A DNA stretch of 64,000 nucleotides from an uncultured Oscillospiraceae bacterium (GCA_902492045.1 CABUKB010000002.1:93912-157911), one strand, 5' to 3'; shown: positions 16,966 to 25,613, counted from the first letter of the stretch. Translations and numbers: made by a program. Notes: generated by a model not told the origin, from the letters alone.

Positions 16966-17883
16966 ATGATGGAAGTCTTTCTCAACCTGCTGATTGTCAA
17001 TTTCAAACAGGGGCTGCTGTACGGTGTCCTGGCCCTGGGCGTATATATTACCTACAGCATTTTGGATTTTCCGGACCTGTCGGTAGACGGCACTGTCCCT
17101 CTCGGGGGAGTGCTTTCCGGCATCATGATTTACCACGGCATCAATCCCTGGTTGGCTCTGGCGGCGGCTTTCGCGGCCGGCGCCGCTGCCGGATGCGTCA
17201 CCGGGTTCCTCCACGTCAAGCTGAAGATCCGCCCTCTCCTGTGCGGCATCCTGGTGATGACAGCTTTGCTGTCCGTCAATTTGATGATTATCAAGGCGGG
17301 AACCGGCGGCATGTCCATCGTCTCCTTTTTCCAAGGAAATACCGTGATGAATTCGGGCCCTATCGCGCTGATTCCCACATATGTGGGACCATATGCCCTG
17401 CGTCCTCTGGTATTGACGCTGGTGGTGGCTCTGGTCTGCAAATTCCTGCTCGACTGGTACCTGTCTACAAAATCCGGCATGCTGCTGCGGGCTACGGGGA
17501 GCAATTCCCAGTTTGTCGTCCAGCTCGCCCGAAATCCCGGCCTTTCCAAAATCCTGGGCCTGGCTCTGGGAAACGGGTTTGCGGCATTAGCCGGTGCCCT
17601 CATCACGCAGGAAAAGACCACCGCCGATCTGCAGTTCGGTACCGGCATGGTGGTGACCGGGCTTGCGTCGGTTATCATCGGGGTCAGCCTGCTCCGAAAA
17701 ATCCGGTTTCTGCGGGATACCTCTAAGGTATTGCTTGGCTCGATTGTGTACATGACCTTTATGACCATTGCCGACGCCATGAACCTCAGTGACCAACTCA
17801 AGCTGATTATGGCGGCCCTGTTTGTGGCGGCGTTGGTCCTCAGCCATGTCCTGGATAACGGAAGGGGGCGTATCCGTGACTGA
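16966..17883 (+). CDS. trpY: ABC transporter permease (TrpY type)
   Basis: Integral membrane permease of 305 residues with eight or more hydrophobic segments, of the COG4120 type that accompanies COG2984 binding proteins; conserved features include DFPDLSVDGT near the start and GNSFAAL-like GNGFAALAGALITQ late in the chain. It forms the channel for the predicted tryptophan importer. It begins 41 bp after trpX with AAAGGAG in front, and its stop overlaps the GTG start of the ATPase gene by eight bases, so the three transporter genes are coupled. Confidence 0.88.
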   Translation: MMEVFLNLLIVNFKQGLLYGVLALGVYITYSILDFPDLSVDGTVPLGGVLSGIMIYHGINPWLALAAAFAAGAAAGCVTGFLHVKLKIRPLLCGILVMTALLSVNLMIIKAGTGGMSIVSFFQGNTVMNSGPIALIPTYVGPYALRPLVLTLVVALVCKFLLDWYLSTKSGMLLRATGSNSQFVVQLARNPGLSKILGLALGNGFAALAGALITQEKTTADLQFGTGMVVTGLASVIIGVSLLRKIRFLRDTSKVLLGSIVYMTFMTIADAMNLSDQLKLIMAALFVAALVLSHVLDNGRGRIRD

Positions 17884-18661
17884 ACGATTGATTCGCTTCG
17901 ATCATGCTGTCAAGCGCTTCAATGTGGGGACGCCGGATGAAACCACCCTATTCGACGGTTTCGATTTTGACGTGGATGAAGGAGAATTCATTTCCATCGT
18001 AGGGTCCAACGGCTCGGGCAAAACCACGCTGCTCAATTTGTTGTGCGGTTCCCTGCCGTTGGACGGCGGCCGGCTATCCTATCGGGGCCGGGATATCACC
18101 CGCCTGTCCGAGTATAAACGGGCCGCGTTTATCGGCCGTGTATTCCAGGATCCGGCCCGTGGCTCCTGCCCCGATCTGACCATTCTGGAAAATATGGCCC
18201 TGGCAGATAATAAGAAAGGCCGTTATTCTCTGGCGCCCGGTATCAGCAAAAAGCGCATTGATGCCTACCGCTCCATGCTGGAAATCTGCAACATGGGTCT
18301 GGAAAACCGTTTGAATCAGCCGGTCGGATCCCTCTCGGGAGGACAGCGGCAAGCCTTGGCCCTGGTGATCGCCGGTATGACCAATATCGACATTTTGGTC
18401 CTCGATGAACATACCGCCGCTCTCGATCCCAAATCCTCCGAACGGGTTATGGAGATCACGCAGCGTCTGGTGGAGGAAAAAAATGTTACCACCCTGATGG
18501 TCACGCATAACCTGCGCTTCGCTGTTCAGTACGGCACCCGGTTGGTGATGATGCACGAGGGCCGGGCGGTCCTCGATCTGAAGGGGACGGAAAAACGCGA
18601 GGCTTCCATCGACACCCTGCTTCAAAAATTCAATGAAATCAGCATTGAATGCGGCAATTAG
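17876..18661 (+). CDS. trpZ: ABC transporter ATP-binding protein (TrpZ type)
   Basis: The 261-residue motor of the transporter: Walker A GSNGSGKTT, Q-loop FQDPARG, signature LSGGQRQ, Walker B ILVLDEH and switch His in VTHNLRF. The FQDPARGSCPDLTILENM block is characteristic of COG1101 ATPases. The ORF is open from 17822, but the GTG at 17876 is chosen since GAAGGGGG precedes it and the preceding codons encode a poor N-terminus; this start overlaps the permease stop. Confidence 0.92.
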   Translation: MTERLIRFDHAVKRFNVGTPDETTLFDGFDFDVDEGEFISIVGSNGSGKTTLLNLLCGSLPLDGGRLSYRGRDITRLSEYKRAAFIGRVFQDPARGSCPDLTILENMALADNKKGRYSLAPGISKKRIDAYRSMLEICNMGLENRLNQPVGSLSGGQRQALALVIAGMTNIDILVLDEHTAALDPKSSERVMEITQRLVEEKNVTTLMVTHNLRFAVQYGTRLVMMHEGRAVLDLKGTEKREASIDTLLQKFNEISIECGN

Positions 18662-18722
18662 AATCCCCCCGTCAAAGCGTTTATAAAATCCAAATCTGTG
18701 AACTGATGAAAGGATGAGAAAC

Positions 18723-20111
18723 ATGAGCCAAACCCCCAACAGCCCTTACCGTATTTATTTAAGCGAAGACGAGATGCCCAAGCAATGGTATAATATCCGG
18801 GCCGATATGAAGGAACAGCCCGATCCCTATCTTCATCCCGGCACCCACCAGCCGGTAGGTCCGGAGGACATGCTGCCGATTTTCTGCGAAGAACTCTGTG
18901 CCCAGGAAATGAACACCACCGACCGTTACATTGATATTCCCGAGGAAATCCGCAATTTTTATCGTATCTTTCGTCCCTCTCCTCTGATCCGGGCCTATAA
19001 TCTCGAACGGGCGTTGGATACCCCCGCGAAAATCTATTACAAATTTGAGGGGAACAATACCTCCGGGTCCCACAAACTCAATTCCGCCGCCGCCCAGGTA
19101 TACTATGCTAAACAACAGGGTTTGACCTGTCTGACCACGGAGACAGGCGCAGGACAATGGGGCACGGCACTTTCGATGGCCTGCGCGCATTACGGCCTGG
19201 ATCTGACTGTTTATATGGTCAAGGTGAGCTATGAACAAAAACCCTTCCGCAAGGCGGTTATCCAAACCTTCGGCGCCGATATTATTCCCAGCCCATCCGA
19301 CACCACAGAGGCCGGGCGCGCCATTCTGAAAGCCCATCCGGGTACCGGCGGCTCCCTGGGCTGCGCGATCTCCGAGGCTATCGAAAAAGCCCTGCACACT
19401 CCTGGCTGCCGTTATGTGTTGGGCTCGGTTCTCAATCAGGTGCTGCTCCACCAATCCATCATCGGTTTGGAGTCAAAAGCGGCGATGGAAAAGATCGGCG
19501 AGTATCCCGATATCATCATCGGCTGCGCCGGTGGCGGTTCCAATCTGGGAGGACTGATGGCGGCCTTTATGCAGGACACCCTCAACGGCACCCGTACCGG
19601 CACCGAGTTCATCGCTGTTGAACCCGCTTCCTGCCCCTCTTTGACCAGGGGACGCTATGCCTACGATTTCTGCGATACCGGCCATGTCACTCCCCTCGCC
19701 CGTATGTACACCTTGGGCAGCGATTTCATTCCCTCTGCCAATCACGCCGGTGGATTGCGCTATCACGGTATGAGTCCCATCCTTTCCAAGCTGTATCACG
19801 ACGGGTATATGAAAGCCGTAGCGGTCGAACAGACCAAGGTTTTTGAGGCTGCCATTCAGTTTGCGAAAGAGGAGACCATTCTTCCCGCGCCCGAGTCCTC
19901 CCACGCCATCCGTGTCGCTATAGATGAGGCTTTGAAGTGTAAAGAGACCGGAGAAGAGAAAACCATTCTTTTCGGTCTGACCGGTACGGGGTATTTTGAT
20001 ATGAATGCCTACACCTCCTATTTGGAAGGCACTATGACCGACTACATCCCCACCGACGAAGATCTCCAGGCCGGTTTTGATGCATTGCCCAAAATCGACG
20101 GCGTCCAGTAA
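18723..20111 (+). CDS. trpB2: TrpB2-type tryptophan synthase beta-like PLP enzyme
   Basis: A 462-residue fold-type II PLP enzyme of the TrpB2 class, with the N-terminal extension ahead of RPSPLIRAYNLE that distinguishes TrpB2 from TrpB1. The cofactor lysine is in NNTSGSHKLNSA, followed by TETGAGQWG; the phosphate-binding loop is CAGGGSNLGG. TrpB2 enzymes make tryptophan from indole and serine, often without a TrpA partner; none is present here. It is the last gene behind the Trp T-box, so uptake and indole salvage are co-regulated. Start at 18723 is preferred over 18714, which lies inside the AAAGGATGAG ribosome site. Confidence 0.93.
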   Translation: MSQTPNSPYRIYLSEDEMPKQWYNIRADMKEQPDPYLHPGTHQPVGPEDMLPIFCEELCAQEMNTTDRYIDIPEEIRNFYRIFRPSPLIRAYNLERALDTPAKIYYKFEGNNTSGSHKLNSAAAQVYYAKQQGLTCLTTETGAGQWGTALSMACAHYGLDLTVYMVKVSYEQKPFRKAVIQTFGADIIPSPSDTTEAGRAILKAHPGTGGSLGCAISEAIEKALHTPGCRYVLGSVLNQVLLHQSIIGLESKAAMEKIGEYPDIIIGCAGGGSNLGGLMAAFMQDTLNGTRTGTEFIAVEPASCPSLTRGRYAYDFCDTGHVTPLARMYTLGSDFIPSANHAGGLRYHGMSPILSKLYHDGYMKAVAVEQTKVFEAAIQFAKEETILPAPESSHAIRVAIDEALKCKETGEEKTILFGLTGTGYFDMNAYTSYLEGTMTDYIPTDEDLQAGFDALPKIDGVQ

Positions 20112-20119
20112 ACCACCGA

Positions 20120-20158
20120 TCCCCGCAAAACGAATGACGTTTTGCGGGGACTTTTTTT
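20120..20158 (+). terminator. Intrinsic terminator of the tryptophan operon
   Basis: Perfect 12-bp arms (20120-20131, 20139-20150), seven-base loop, then seven Ts. Confidence 0.95.
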
Positions 20159-20177
20159 ATAGAGATTCAATTAATCT

Positions 20178-20207
20178 TTGACAAATTAAGGGAAAATAAT
20201 CTATAAT
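20178..20207 (+). promoter_or_regulatory. Sigma-A promoter for the BtrH/C39-like gene
   Basis: TTGACA (20178-20183) and TATAAT (20202-20207) with an 18-bp spacer, 36 bp ahead of the start codon. Confidence 0.85.
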
Positions 20208-20242
20208 TATCCAGTAATCATTGTTTTTCAGGAGGCATGACT

Positions 20243-21313
20243 ATGGAGATCCGATTGCCGGTCGAACTCAATACCGCCGTAATCACAGAATGCTGGGTTT
20301 TTGAGAAACTCGCCATGATTCAGGCATCGCCTTTTGGAGAGGATTGGCTGTCCACTCATTTCCAACTCTATATGGATCCCTATTATTCGTGTTATTTCGG
20401 GGATGGCGAAACCCATTATCCGTCGTCTTATTTTTGGGATATTCTGGCTTTTGAAGAAATGCCTCTCTTCGCCCTTTCGGAAGAAGAACTTTTTTCACTC
20501 ATTCTCCGCCATTTGCGAGAAGGCCGTTACGTCATGCTCATGATATGTCATGTAAGCGAAGAGCCGGACGGAACCGATTTTTTTCATGAGGCTCTTCTTT
20601 ATGGATATGATGATGAAAAAAAGGTGTTTTTTGCCCCCCAACTGCAATCCACCAATCTGGTGGAACAAACGCTGTCATTCGACACTGTGCGCACCTCTCT
20701 GACCAAGCTGAAAGCCTATGTTCTTCAGGCGCCGCAGGATCGTATCCGCTGGGCCAAGGAATATCAATATCCGATAGGAACCATACGGATCCGCACCGAT
20801 TATGCTCCAAACCAGGTATACGACGCCCTGATGAAATTCATGCCTGAAATCTGGGGAAAAACCATCACCATAACCGAATTGGATCGGGATATGCAGCCCT
20901 ATGGGGAAAAAACCGCATATAAAGGACTCGGCTGCCTGTTTGGGCTGCGAGAAGCTATGCATAGAGAAATTCACGGAGAACCGTTGCCTCCAGAATTTAT
21001 CGGTTTCCCACGAAATTTGAAAAAGATGTGGGAACACCGGCAGAATTTACTGGGCACGATGCGTTATGTAGTCAATCGTTGGAACATCCAGGACGAAACC
21101 ATTCACGGACACGTTCAAAACTATGCCGTCTGTTGCGAGCGGTTTGAACGATGGGTCAGCATGGCGATAAAAGCGCAGATAACGGGACAGAGGGATCCGT
21201 ATATTCAAATTTTGAAAGAAATTCCCGCGATTTATCAAGACGAGTTCTTTACATTGGCGGACTTCTATAATCAAAGTGCGTCCTGGTACGCCGAAAATCA
21301 AACAAGACTCTAA
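20243..21313 (+). CDS. BtrH/C39 peptidase-like fold protein, unknown role
   Basis: A 356-residue soluble protein. The segment HEALLYGYDDEKKVFFAPQ resembles the HxxLLYGYD..... block of papain-fold proteins such as the butirosin BtrH N-terminal family and C39-like domains; an upstream Cys (in MICHVSEE) and this His could form a catalytic pair, but the family placement is by motif only. These proteins may be acyltransferase-, peptidase- or cyclotransferase-like, and tend to sit in specialised metabolite or RiPP loci; no such genes are adjacent. Monocistronic: own promoter, GGAGG seven bases before this ATG (the ATG at 20237 is too close), and a terminator after it. Confidence 0.6.
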   Translation: MEIRLPVELNTAVITECWVFEKLAMIQASPFGEDWLSTHFQLYMDPYYSCYFGDGETHYPSSYFWDILAFEEMPLFALSEEELFSLILRHLREGRYVMLMICHVSEEPDGTDFFHEALLYGYDDEKKVFFAPQLQSTNLVEQTLSFDTVRTSLTKLKAYVLQAPQDRIRWAKEYQYPIGTIRIRTDYAPNQVYDALMKFMPEIWGKTITITELDRDMQPYGEKTAYKGLGCLFGLREAMHREIHGEPLPPEFIGFPRNLKKMWEHRQNLLGTMRYVVNRWNIQDETIHGHVQNYAVCCERFERWVSMAIKAQITGQRDPYIQILKEIPAIYQDEFFTLADFYNQSASWYAENQTRL

Positions 21314-21434
21314 TGATTCACATAACGGTTCTCTCGTTTGATGGAAACCATAAAAGCAGGCGACATCGCTTCTGTCAGAACCCGGTATCCGCACAACTTA
21401 TTTTATAAAATCAGCATTGCATCTGGAAAAAACG

Positions 21435-21469
21435 AGCGGTGCAGGGGCACTTCCCCTACACCGCTTTTC
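21435..21469 (+). terminator. Intrinsic terminator after the BtrH/C39-like gene
   Basis: Thirteen-bp arms with one mismatch (21435-21447, 21453-21465) and TTTTC on the 3' side. Confidence 0.75.
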
Positions 21470-21619
21470 TGTATATTTATAATAGCACGCCAATCCCAAG
21501 AAGTCAATATTGTGCTGTGACAAAAATTCCATTTTTATTTGGATCAAGGCTTGATGGTCGTACACCAAACTCTCTATTTTAGCGAGTTTTGCAACCTGTC
21601 CGCATAAGGGGATACCGTC

Positions 21620-21926
21620 ATGGTGAAACGATACGATGGGGTGTTCGGGTGGATGCAGAGCCTACAGGCAGGAGCCGGGACGCTTCCGGATGAATGTGGG
21701 CTTCACCCCCGAAGCCATATTGGGCGTTGTATACGGGTGCCTGGACGCGGAGGGGCGGAGCAAGTGGGAGAATGCGCCGGACATGTACCCGGAGCAGCTG
21801 CACACGGAATCCACCATCCGGGGAGATAACATCAATGTGTCTGGTGACTTCCCTTGGTACAGTCCAAAAACGGGTGGTCTTGATTTATTCTGCGCTATAC
21901 TTTTTGAAACGAGTCACAATGATTGA
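21620..21926 (+). pseudogene. Gene remnant, frameshifted, unidentified
   Basis: Between the terminator at 21.47 kb and the AlkX gene lies a stretch whose codon use looks coding in two overlapping frames. One gives MVKRYDGVFGWMQ and stops after 69 codons; the other, from 21636, gives a protein-like RMNVGFTPEAILGVVYGCL stretch that runs into the 3' end of the convergent AlkX gene. The two parts look like one gene broken by a frameshift and cut off at the edge of the AT-rich island. I do not recognise the family; a mobile-element gene is a guess from position only. Confidence 0.35.
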
Positions 21927-23070
21927 ATTTTGCAAATCGTGACAAGCATCTTTCGACTTCTGATTCTATCTTCTTTACCGGCTTAATGTCATCTTCATAC
22001 CATATATTTTTTACAATAAGCGTGTTTGTTTCCTTTTCTACAATTGCTTCTATGCGACCGATAAATCGCTCACCCATAATAATAGGTAAAACATAATGGC
22101 CGTATTTGCGTTTTATAACAGGTGTGTAAATTTCCCATGTATATTCAAATCCAAAAATAGCTTTTATGATTTTTCTATCCCACATAAAGCAATCTAAAGG
22201 AGCAATAAATTCACAACGCGGATCAAATTCCATGTTTTTTTGAACGATTTCCATAAGTGGCAAATCTTCAGAACGAAAATATAAAGTATATTTTACGTCT
22301 TCAACCGTAGTAGCAATAATACGTTCTTCTTCAAGCAATTCAGCGAATATTTTACTACGCAAATCTGTTTTCATTGGTGGGAGCGCATCGGACGGATGAT
22401 TCCATAAAAATCCGACTGCGCCTATAAACCGCAACACGCGCCATTTTAAGTAATCCATTTCATCCGGAAATGGTTCCGGTGCGGATAATATTTTCTCCGG
22501 TATGTATTTTTCTGCAAGATCATAATATTTTCGTGTACCTTTTTTATGATGGATAATTAAGTCCCCAGCGCCATATAGCTGCTCTAACACAGAAGCTGAA
22601 AGATTCTTTCCGCTGCTCCATACAACATGGGAGCGCCATTGAAAATCGCTTTCCAGTTTTATATCATCGGGACAAACAACACCTTTTTCCCTAATAATAG
22701 CGAGGGTTTTCTCCATCAATACTTTAAGCTCAGGGTGTACTATCGCGCGTTGACGAGCCCAATTTCGGCTTCGGGTAAAATAAGGCCAATCATCTGTAAG
22801 AATGATAGCGGTGTTCTTATCAGGATAATCCAATAATAACCGGTCTTCATACAATAATTTATAAAGCATTTCTTTTGTAAAATCTTTGACTCGTGATTGT
22901 AATGTTAATTCGGCATTTTTCCCACATATGTCAATAGGGTCATATTGTATGCATCCAACTTGCCGGACAAAATCAAGTACGCCTTGCTTACCAACGAATT
23001 TATATTCGCCTAACAAGCCGTGTTTAAGCAGTAAAAATCGCCTTGCCTGACAGTTTGTAATAAATATCAT
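21895..23070 (-). CDS. HTH_42 DNA glycosylase of the YcaQ/AlkX type
   Basis: A 391-residue member of the winged-helix HTH_42 superfamily, whose bacterial members (AlkZ, YcaQ/AlkX) remove alkylated bases and unhook interstrand crosslinks. Typical blocks: ARRFLLLKHGL at the start, CIQYDPID with the Q-aromatic-D version of the catalytic motif (QYD) found in AlkX rather than the QxQ of AlkZ, LEQLYGAGDL, and GERFIGRIEAIVEKE near the end. The ORF is open upstream, but GGAGG nine bases before the ATG at 23070 fixes the start. The gene is clearly richer in A/T than the chromosome around it and has a strong promoter with a palindrome (23113-23156). Confidence 0.85.
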   Translation of the reverse strand: MIFITNCQARRFLLLKHGLLGEYKFVGKQGVLDFVRQVGCIQYDPIDICGKNAELTLQSRVKDFTKEMLYKLLYEDRLLLDYPDKNTAIILTDDWPYFTRSRNWARQRAIVHPELKVLMEKTLAIIREKGVVCPDDIKLESDFQWRSHVVWSSGKNLSASVLEQLYGAGDLIIHHKKGTRKYYDLAEKYIPEKILSAPEPFPDEMDYLKWRVLRFIGAVGFLWNHPSDALPPMKTDLRSKIFAELLEEERIIATTVEDVKYTLYFRSEDLPLMEIVQKNMEFDPRCEFIAPLDCFMWDRKIIKAIFGFEYTWEIYTPVIKRKYGHYVLPIIMGERFIGRIEAIVEKETNTLIVKNIWYEDDIKPVKKIESEVERCLSRFAKFNHCDSFQKV

Positions 23071-23112
23071 GCGGAAAAACCTCCAAACATTTTTCATTTT
23101 TTGAAGAACAGA

Positions 23113-23162
23113 TATGCATAATTTGGTGAATCTAGTATGCCCAAAAATTATGCATACGTCAA
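23113..23162 (-). promoter_or_regulatory. Promoter and operator-like inverted repeat upstream of the AlkX-type gene
   Basis: On the minus strand TTGACG (23157-23162) and CATACT (23134-23139) have a 17-bp spacer. An inverted repeat with arms TATGCATAATTTGG (23113-23126) and CCAAAAATTATGCATA (23141-23156; two extra As) brackets the -10 box, the position of a repressor site. The regulator is unknown. Confidence 0.6.
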
Positions 23163-23201
23163 CCGCAAAGCACAACAAATTTCGTAGTGGAATCAACTAT
23201 A

Positions 23202-24002
23202 TTACATCGCATATCGAATCGTCCAAGGACATATTGTCATACATTTTAAGCATGTTTCACATTGAAACACATCAAGCAGCGATTCTCTCAGTATACCCAT
23301 TTCCCACGTGGTTCCATGAATGGTGGAAGTTGGGCAAATTGTTTTGCATTGATTACACGTTCCACATTGAGGCAACATTTGCTTTGTCTGTTCCGTAGGT
23401 AAGGGTATATCTGTTAATACAGTACAAATGCTTAATGCACATCCAAAGTTTTCCGTTATCAACAACCCGTTTTTTCCTATCCAGCCTATTCCTGCTAAAC
23501 AAGCAATCGTTTTATGTGGTAAGAGTGATATATAACGAGCTTCGTCATAACTTAATGTCCGCTTTAGCGCATTTTCAGACATGGAATAAGCTCGAAATCC
23601 CATATCTTTAATAAAATCAGCTATTTCATCTGCATACTGGTCGGTTCTGTGTTCCGTATCCGAAAAATGGTCGTGATCGGGGCGTTGACTATTTATTGCC
23701 TCTGTAACAAATTTTTTACTTAACGCAATGCCGAAGATTATTGCTGCATTCGGAGGCTTACTGGAATTCCAAGGAAGATGAAGTGAATATTGATCGGCTA
23801 AAGCGTCAAAACAAATGGTAGAAATATCTACAAATTTATAAAAAGAAAGATTCCGGCAACCCAACTCACTTTTCAATCGTGATATTAAATCATTCATGGT
23901 ATATAATGTACAATCATATCCTTGGGCAACCATTTCATCAAATAAATGTAAAAAAGGCTTTATATGGCTTTCTTGATAGAATAAAAATATCACTGCACGC
24001 AA
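23202..24002 (-). CDS. QueG-like 4Fe-4S protein (epoxyqueuosine reductase family, short form)
   Basis: Iron-sulphur protein of 266 residues similar to the COG1600 group. The GIGWIGKNGLLI....G.ALSICTVLTDIPLP block of the corrinoid-type fold is followed by two ferredoxin sets, CGTCNQCKTICPT and CETCLKCMTICPW. True QueG reduces epoxyqueuosine in tRNA and is usually longer with C-terminal HEAT repeats that are missing here, so this is probably a paralogue with another reductase role. No ATG fits the ribosome site; the TTG at 24002 lies six bases after AGGAGAGG and is chosen (the in-frame ATG at 24023 is upstream of that site). A/T-rich like its neighbours; it precedes the AlkX gene on the same strand. 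Confidence 0.7.
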   Translation of the reverse strand: MRAVIFLFYQESHIKPFLHLFDEMVAQGYDCTLYTMNDLISRLKSELGCRNLSFYKFVDISTICFDALADQYSLHLPWNSSKPPNAAIIFGIALSKKFVTEAINSQRPDHDHFSDTEHRTDQYADEIADFIKDMGFRAYSMSENALKRTLSYDEARYISLLPHKTIACLAGIGWIGKNGLLITENFGCALSICTVLTDIPLPTEQTKQMLPQCGTCNQCKTICPTSTIHGTTWEMGILRESLLDVFQCETCLKCMTICPWTIRYAM

Positions 24003-24062
24003 AACATACCTCTCCTTGAACAAAACTATGAAACATCAACAAAATTTTTGATAAAAATAAGA

Positions 24063-24084
24063 ATCCTACGACTTGTCGTAGGAT
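24063..24084 (-). terminator. Intrinsic terminator after ridA-like gene
   Basis: Perfect ten-bp arms (24063-24072, 24075-24084); on the minus strand TCTTATTTTT follows, so it ends the RidA transcript. A T run also follows on the plus strand. Confidence 0.75.
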
Positions 24085-24169
24085 TTTTATCTCGACTCGC
24101 TTCGTTCGTAAGCTGAACCAAACAACGTTTTTAATATCAAACTATTGCCAATTCAACGGAACACATACA

Positions 24170-24532
24170 CTATTTTTGTGGTTTATACGCAACGCCATCC
24201 ATTTGACACAAACATTCTGAATCAATAAAATCACTTGTTAACGTCATTCTAGCCGGGAAACAACCTTTATCAAAATACTCAAAAAAAACATCGGCTGCAG
24301 CATCAAATTCTGACAAATCTTTCAAGTATAAATTTATTTGGACCATGTCGTTAAGTGTTGCTCCAACTGAACTTAACGTGTTCTTCATTCTTTCAAAAAC
24401 TGCTCTCATTTGATGAGTAATATCTTGTTTGTCAAATCCCCCTGTATGATGTGCCAAATAAATAAAGTCTCCCGCAATTACACAAGACGAGCATGTCTCA
24501 TCCCCACAATGAGTAGGAATTTTTTTTAACAT
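24170..24532 (-). CDS. RidA family protein (YjgF/YER057c/UK114)
   Basis: A 120-residue single-domain protein of the RidA superfamily, whose archetype hydrolyses reactive enamine/imine intermediates from PLP enzymes. Family features: AGDFIYLAHHTGG, the QMRAVFERMKNTLSSVGATLNDMVQINLYLKD core and FPARMT with the substrate Arg. The final block is shortened compared with RidA itself, so it belongs to another Rid subgroup with possibly different activity. ATG after AGAAGGGGG. Part of the A/T-rich island; own terminator at 24063. Confidence 0.88.
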   Translation of the reverse strand: MLKKIPTHCGDETCSSCVIAGDFIYLAHHTGGFDKQDITHQMRAVFERMKNTLSSVGATLNDMVQINLYLKDLSEFDAAADVFFEYFDKGCFPARMTLTSDFIDSECLCQMDGVAYKPQK

Positions 24533-24584
24533 TTTGAAACCCCCTTCTGACTTTTAATATAAAAAATTATTTAAAAGAACTAGG

Positions 24585-24602
24585 AAAAAGAATATTCTTT
24601 TT
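24585..24602. repeat. 18-bp perfect palindrome upstream of the RidA gene
   Basis: AAAAAGAATATTCTTTTT reads the same on both strands and lies about 55 bp ahead of the RidA start. It could be a regulator site; a related AAAAGAATA half occurs near 24626. In such A/T-rich DNA chance is possible. Confidence 0.4.
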
Positions 24603-24691
24603 TAACTAAAAATAATATACCATGTAAAAGAATAATTGTCAATTCAGCCACCTGTAAAACAGTAAGAAACTAGTTATTCTTTATACGCTCA

Positions 24692-24958
24692 CTATACTCC
24701 CCCAATCGAAAAAATTTTCATGAATTTAAAAAATTTCATGTCAGAGATTGAAGAATTTTCTCTTCCATTACTATAATTTTGTTTTAAATATTTAAATATA
24801 TCCTTCTTTACTTTATTAATTGATAATTCTGTCATAAAAGCCATTTTTAAAAATAATCTGTGAACATTACACCAAGCGATATAATTGTTCTTTGAATATT
24901 CTAATGCGCTCTCTATTTTTAGTCTATCACAATTCTTTTGTAACTCACTTAATATCAA
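24692..24958 (-). pseudogene. Probable C-terminal remnant of the truncated nuclease gene
   Basis: An 88-codon frame rich in Asn, Lys and Ile that overlaps the end of the Cap4-like fragment in another frame. It has no ribosome site and no recognised family. Its upstream codons run on from the fragment in a shifted frame, which suggests a single larger gene that lost its middle by deletion and frameshift. Confidence 0.35.
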
Positions 24959-25202
24959 TTCTAATACACCAATTATAAAGTGTTTTCCAAAAAACTGCAG
25001 ATCTTTCAGCTATTGGGTTATTGGATGACGTAACACTTTTTACTTGCTCAGCAATAACTTTCCCGCCAATTTCCACAGCCACATCATCCAGTTTCTCAAC
25101 GCTGACAACACGGTCATCAACTGAAATTAGTTCATAGAGCATATGCCTCACTTGAAGCAGATACCCTTGCAGTTTATCAGGAACCAGCGTCTTGTTTGAC
25201 AT
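24945..25202 (-). pseudogene. Truncated Cap4/DUF4297-like dsDNA nuclease (defence gene remnant)
   Basis: An 85-residue N-terminal piece. The pattern LQGYLLQVRHMLYEL...VVSVEKLDDVAVEIGG..IAEQVKS.....NPIAERSAVFWKTLYNW is that of the PD-(D/E)xK nuclease domain at the front of Cap4-type and related antiphage effectors (Asp in LDD, Glu and Lys in EQVK). The frame then leaves the family pattern after NWC and stops six codons later, so the effector is broken. Start at 25202 with GGAGG seven bases upstream is intact. It marks a former defence locus in the island. Confidence 0.6.
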
Positions 25203-25553
25203 ATACACTCCTCCCATTCTTCTATCATGGTCTCTAAACCGTTATATTTAATTAAATGATTTTCTTATAGACCACCCTTAAGTATTTCACGGATAATACT
25301 ACGATCTTCCACATATTTCCACCCCTATTAACTCTTTTTAGCAGCTCATCAATTCCCCGAAGCTAATAATTCTAACCTATAATATACTTGTACATTGCTC
25401 AATTCAAATTGAATAAAAATTTACAATAATGCATGTTTATTTTCCGCTTCTGCCTTTCCCAACTCTTGCAAGAGTTGGGGGTGAAAACGGCCTTTTTTAC
25501 CGATTCAGGCCCAAAAACACCCAAATAGTTGTTTTTCAAATCAGACGTCAAAA
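25203..25553. other. A/T-rich intergenic stretch, no gene seen
   Basis: About 350 bp between the nuclease fragment and the queA terminator. I see no convincing ORF. A minus-strand TTGAAT-17-TATTAT pair near 25.38-25.42 kb could drive the nuclease fragment. A perfect 22-bp palindrome lies at 25458-25479 (CCCAACTCTTG mirrored). The island boundary probably falls here since composition changes back toward queA. Confidence 0.4.
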
Positions 25554-25590
25554 ACCCGCAAAAGCCCAGGTTTACTGCGCCTTTGCGGGT
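25554..25590 (-). terminator. Intrinsic terminator of queA
   Basis: Arms with ACCCGCAAA/TTTGCGGGT pair around a 15-base loop and are followed on the minus strand by TTTTTGAC. It lies 24 bp beyond the queA stop. Confidence 0.8.
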
Positions 25591-25613
25591 CCTTTTCCGC
25601 TTTGAATTTTTAC

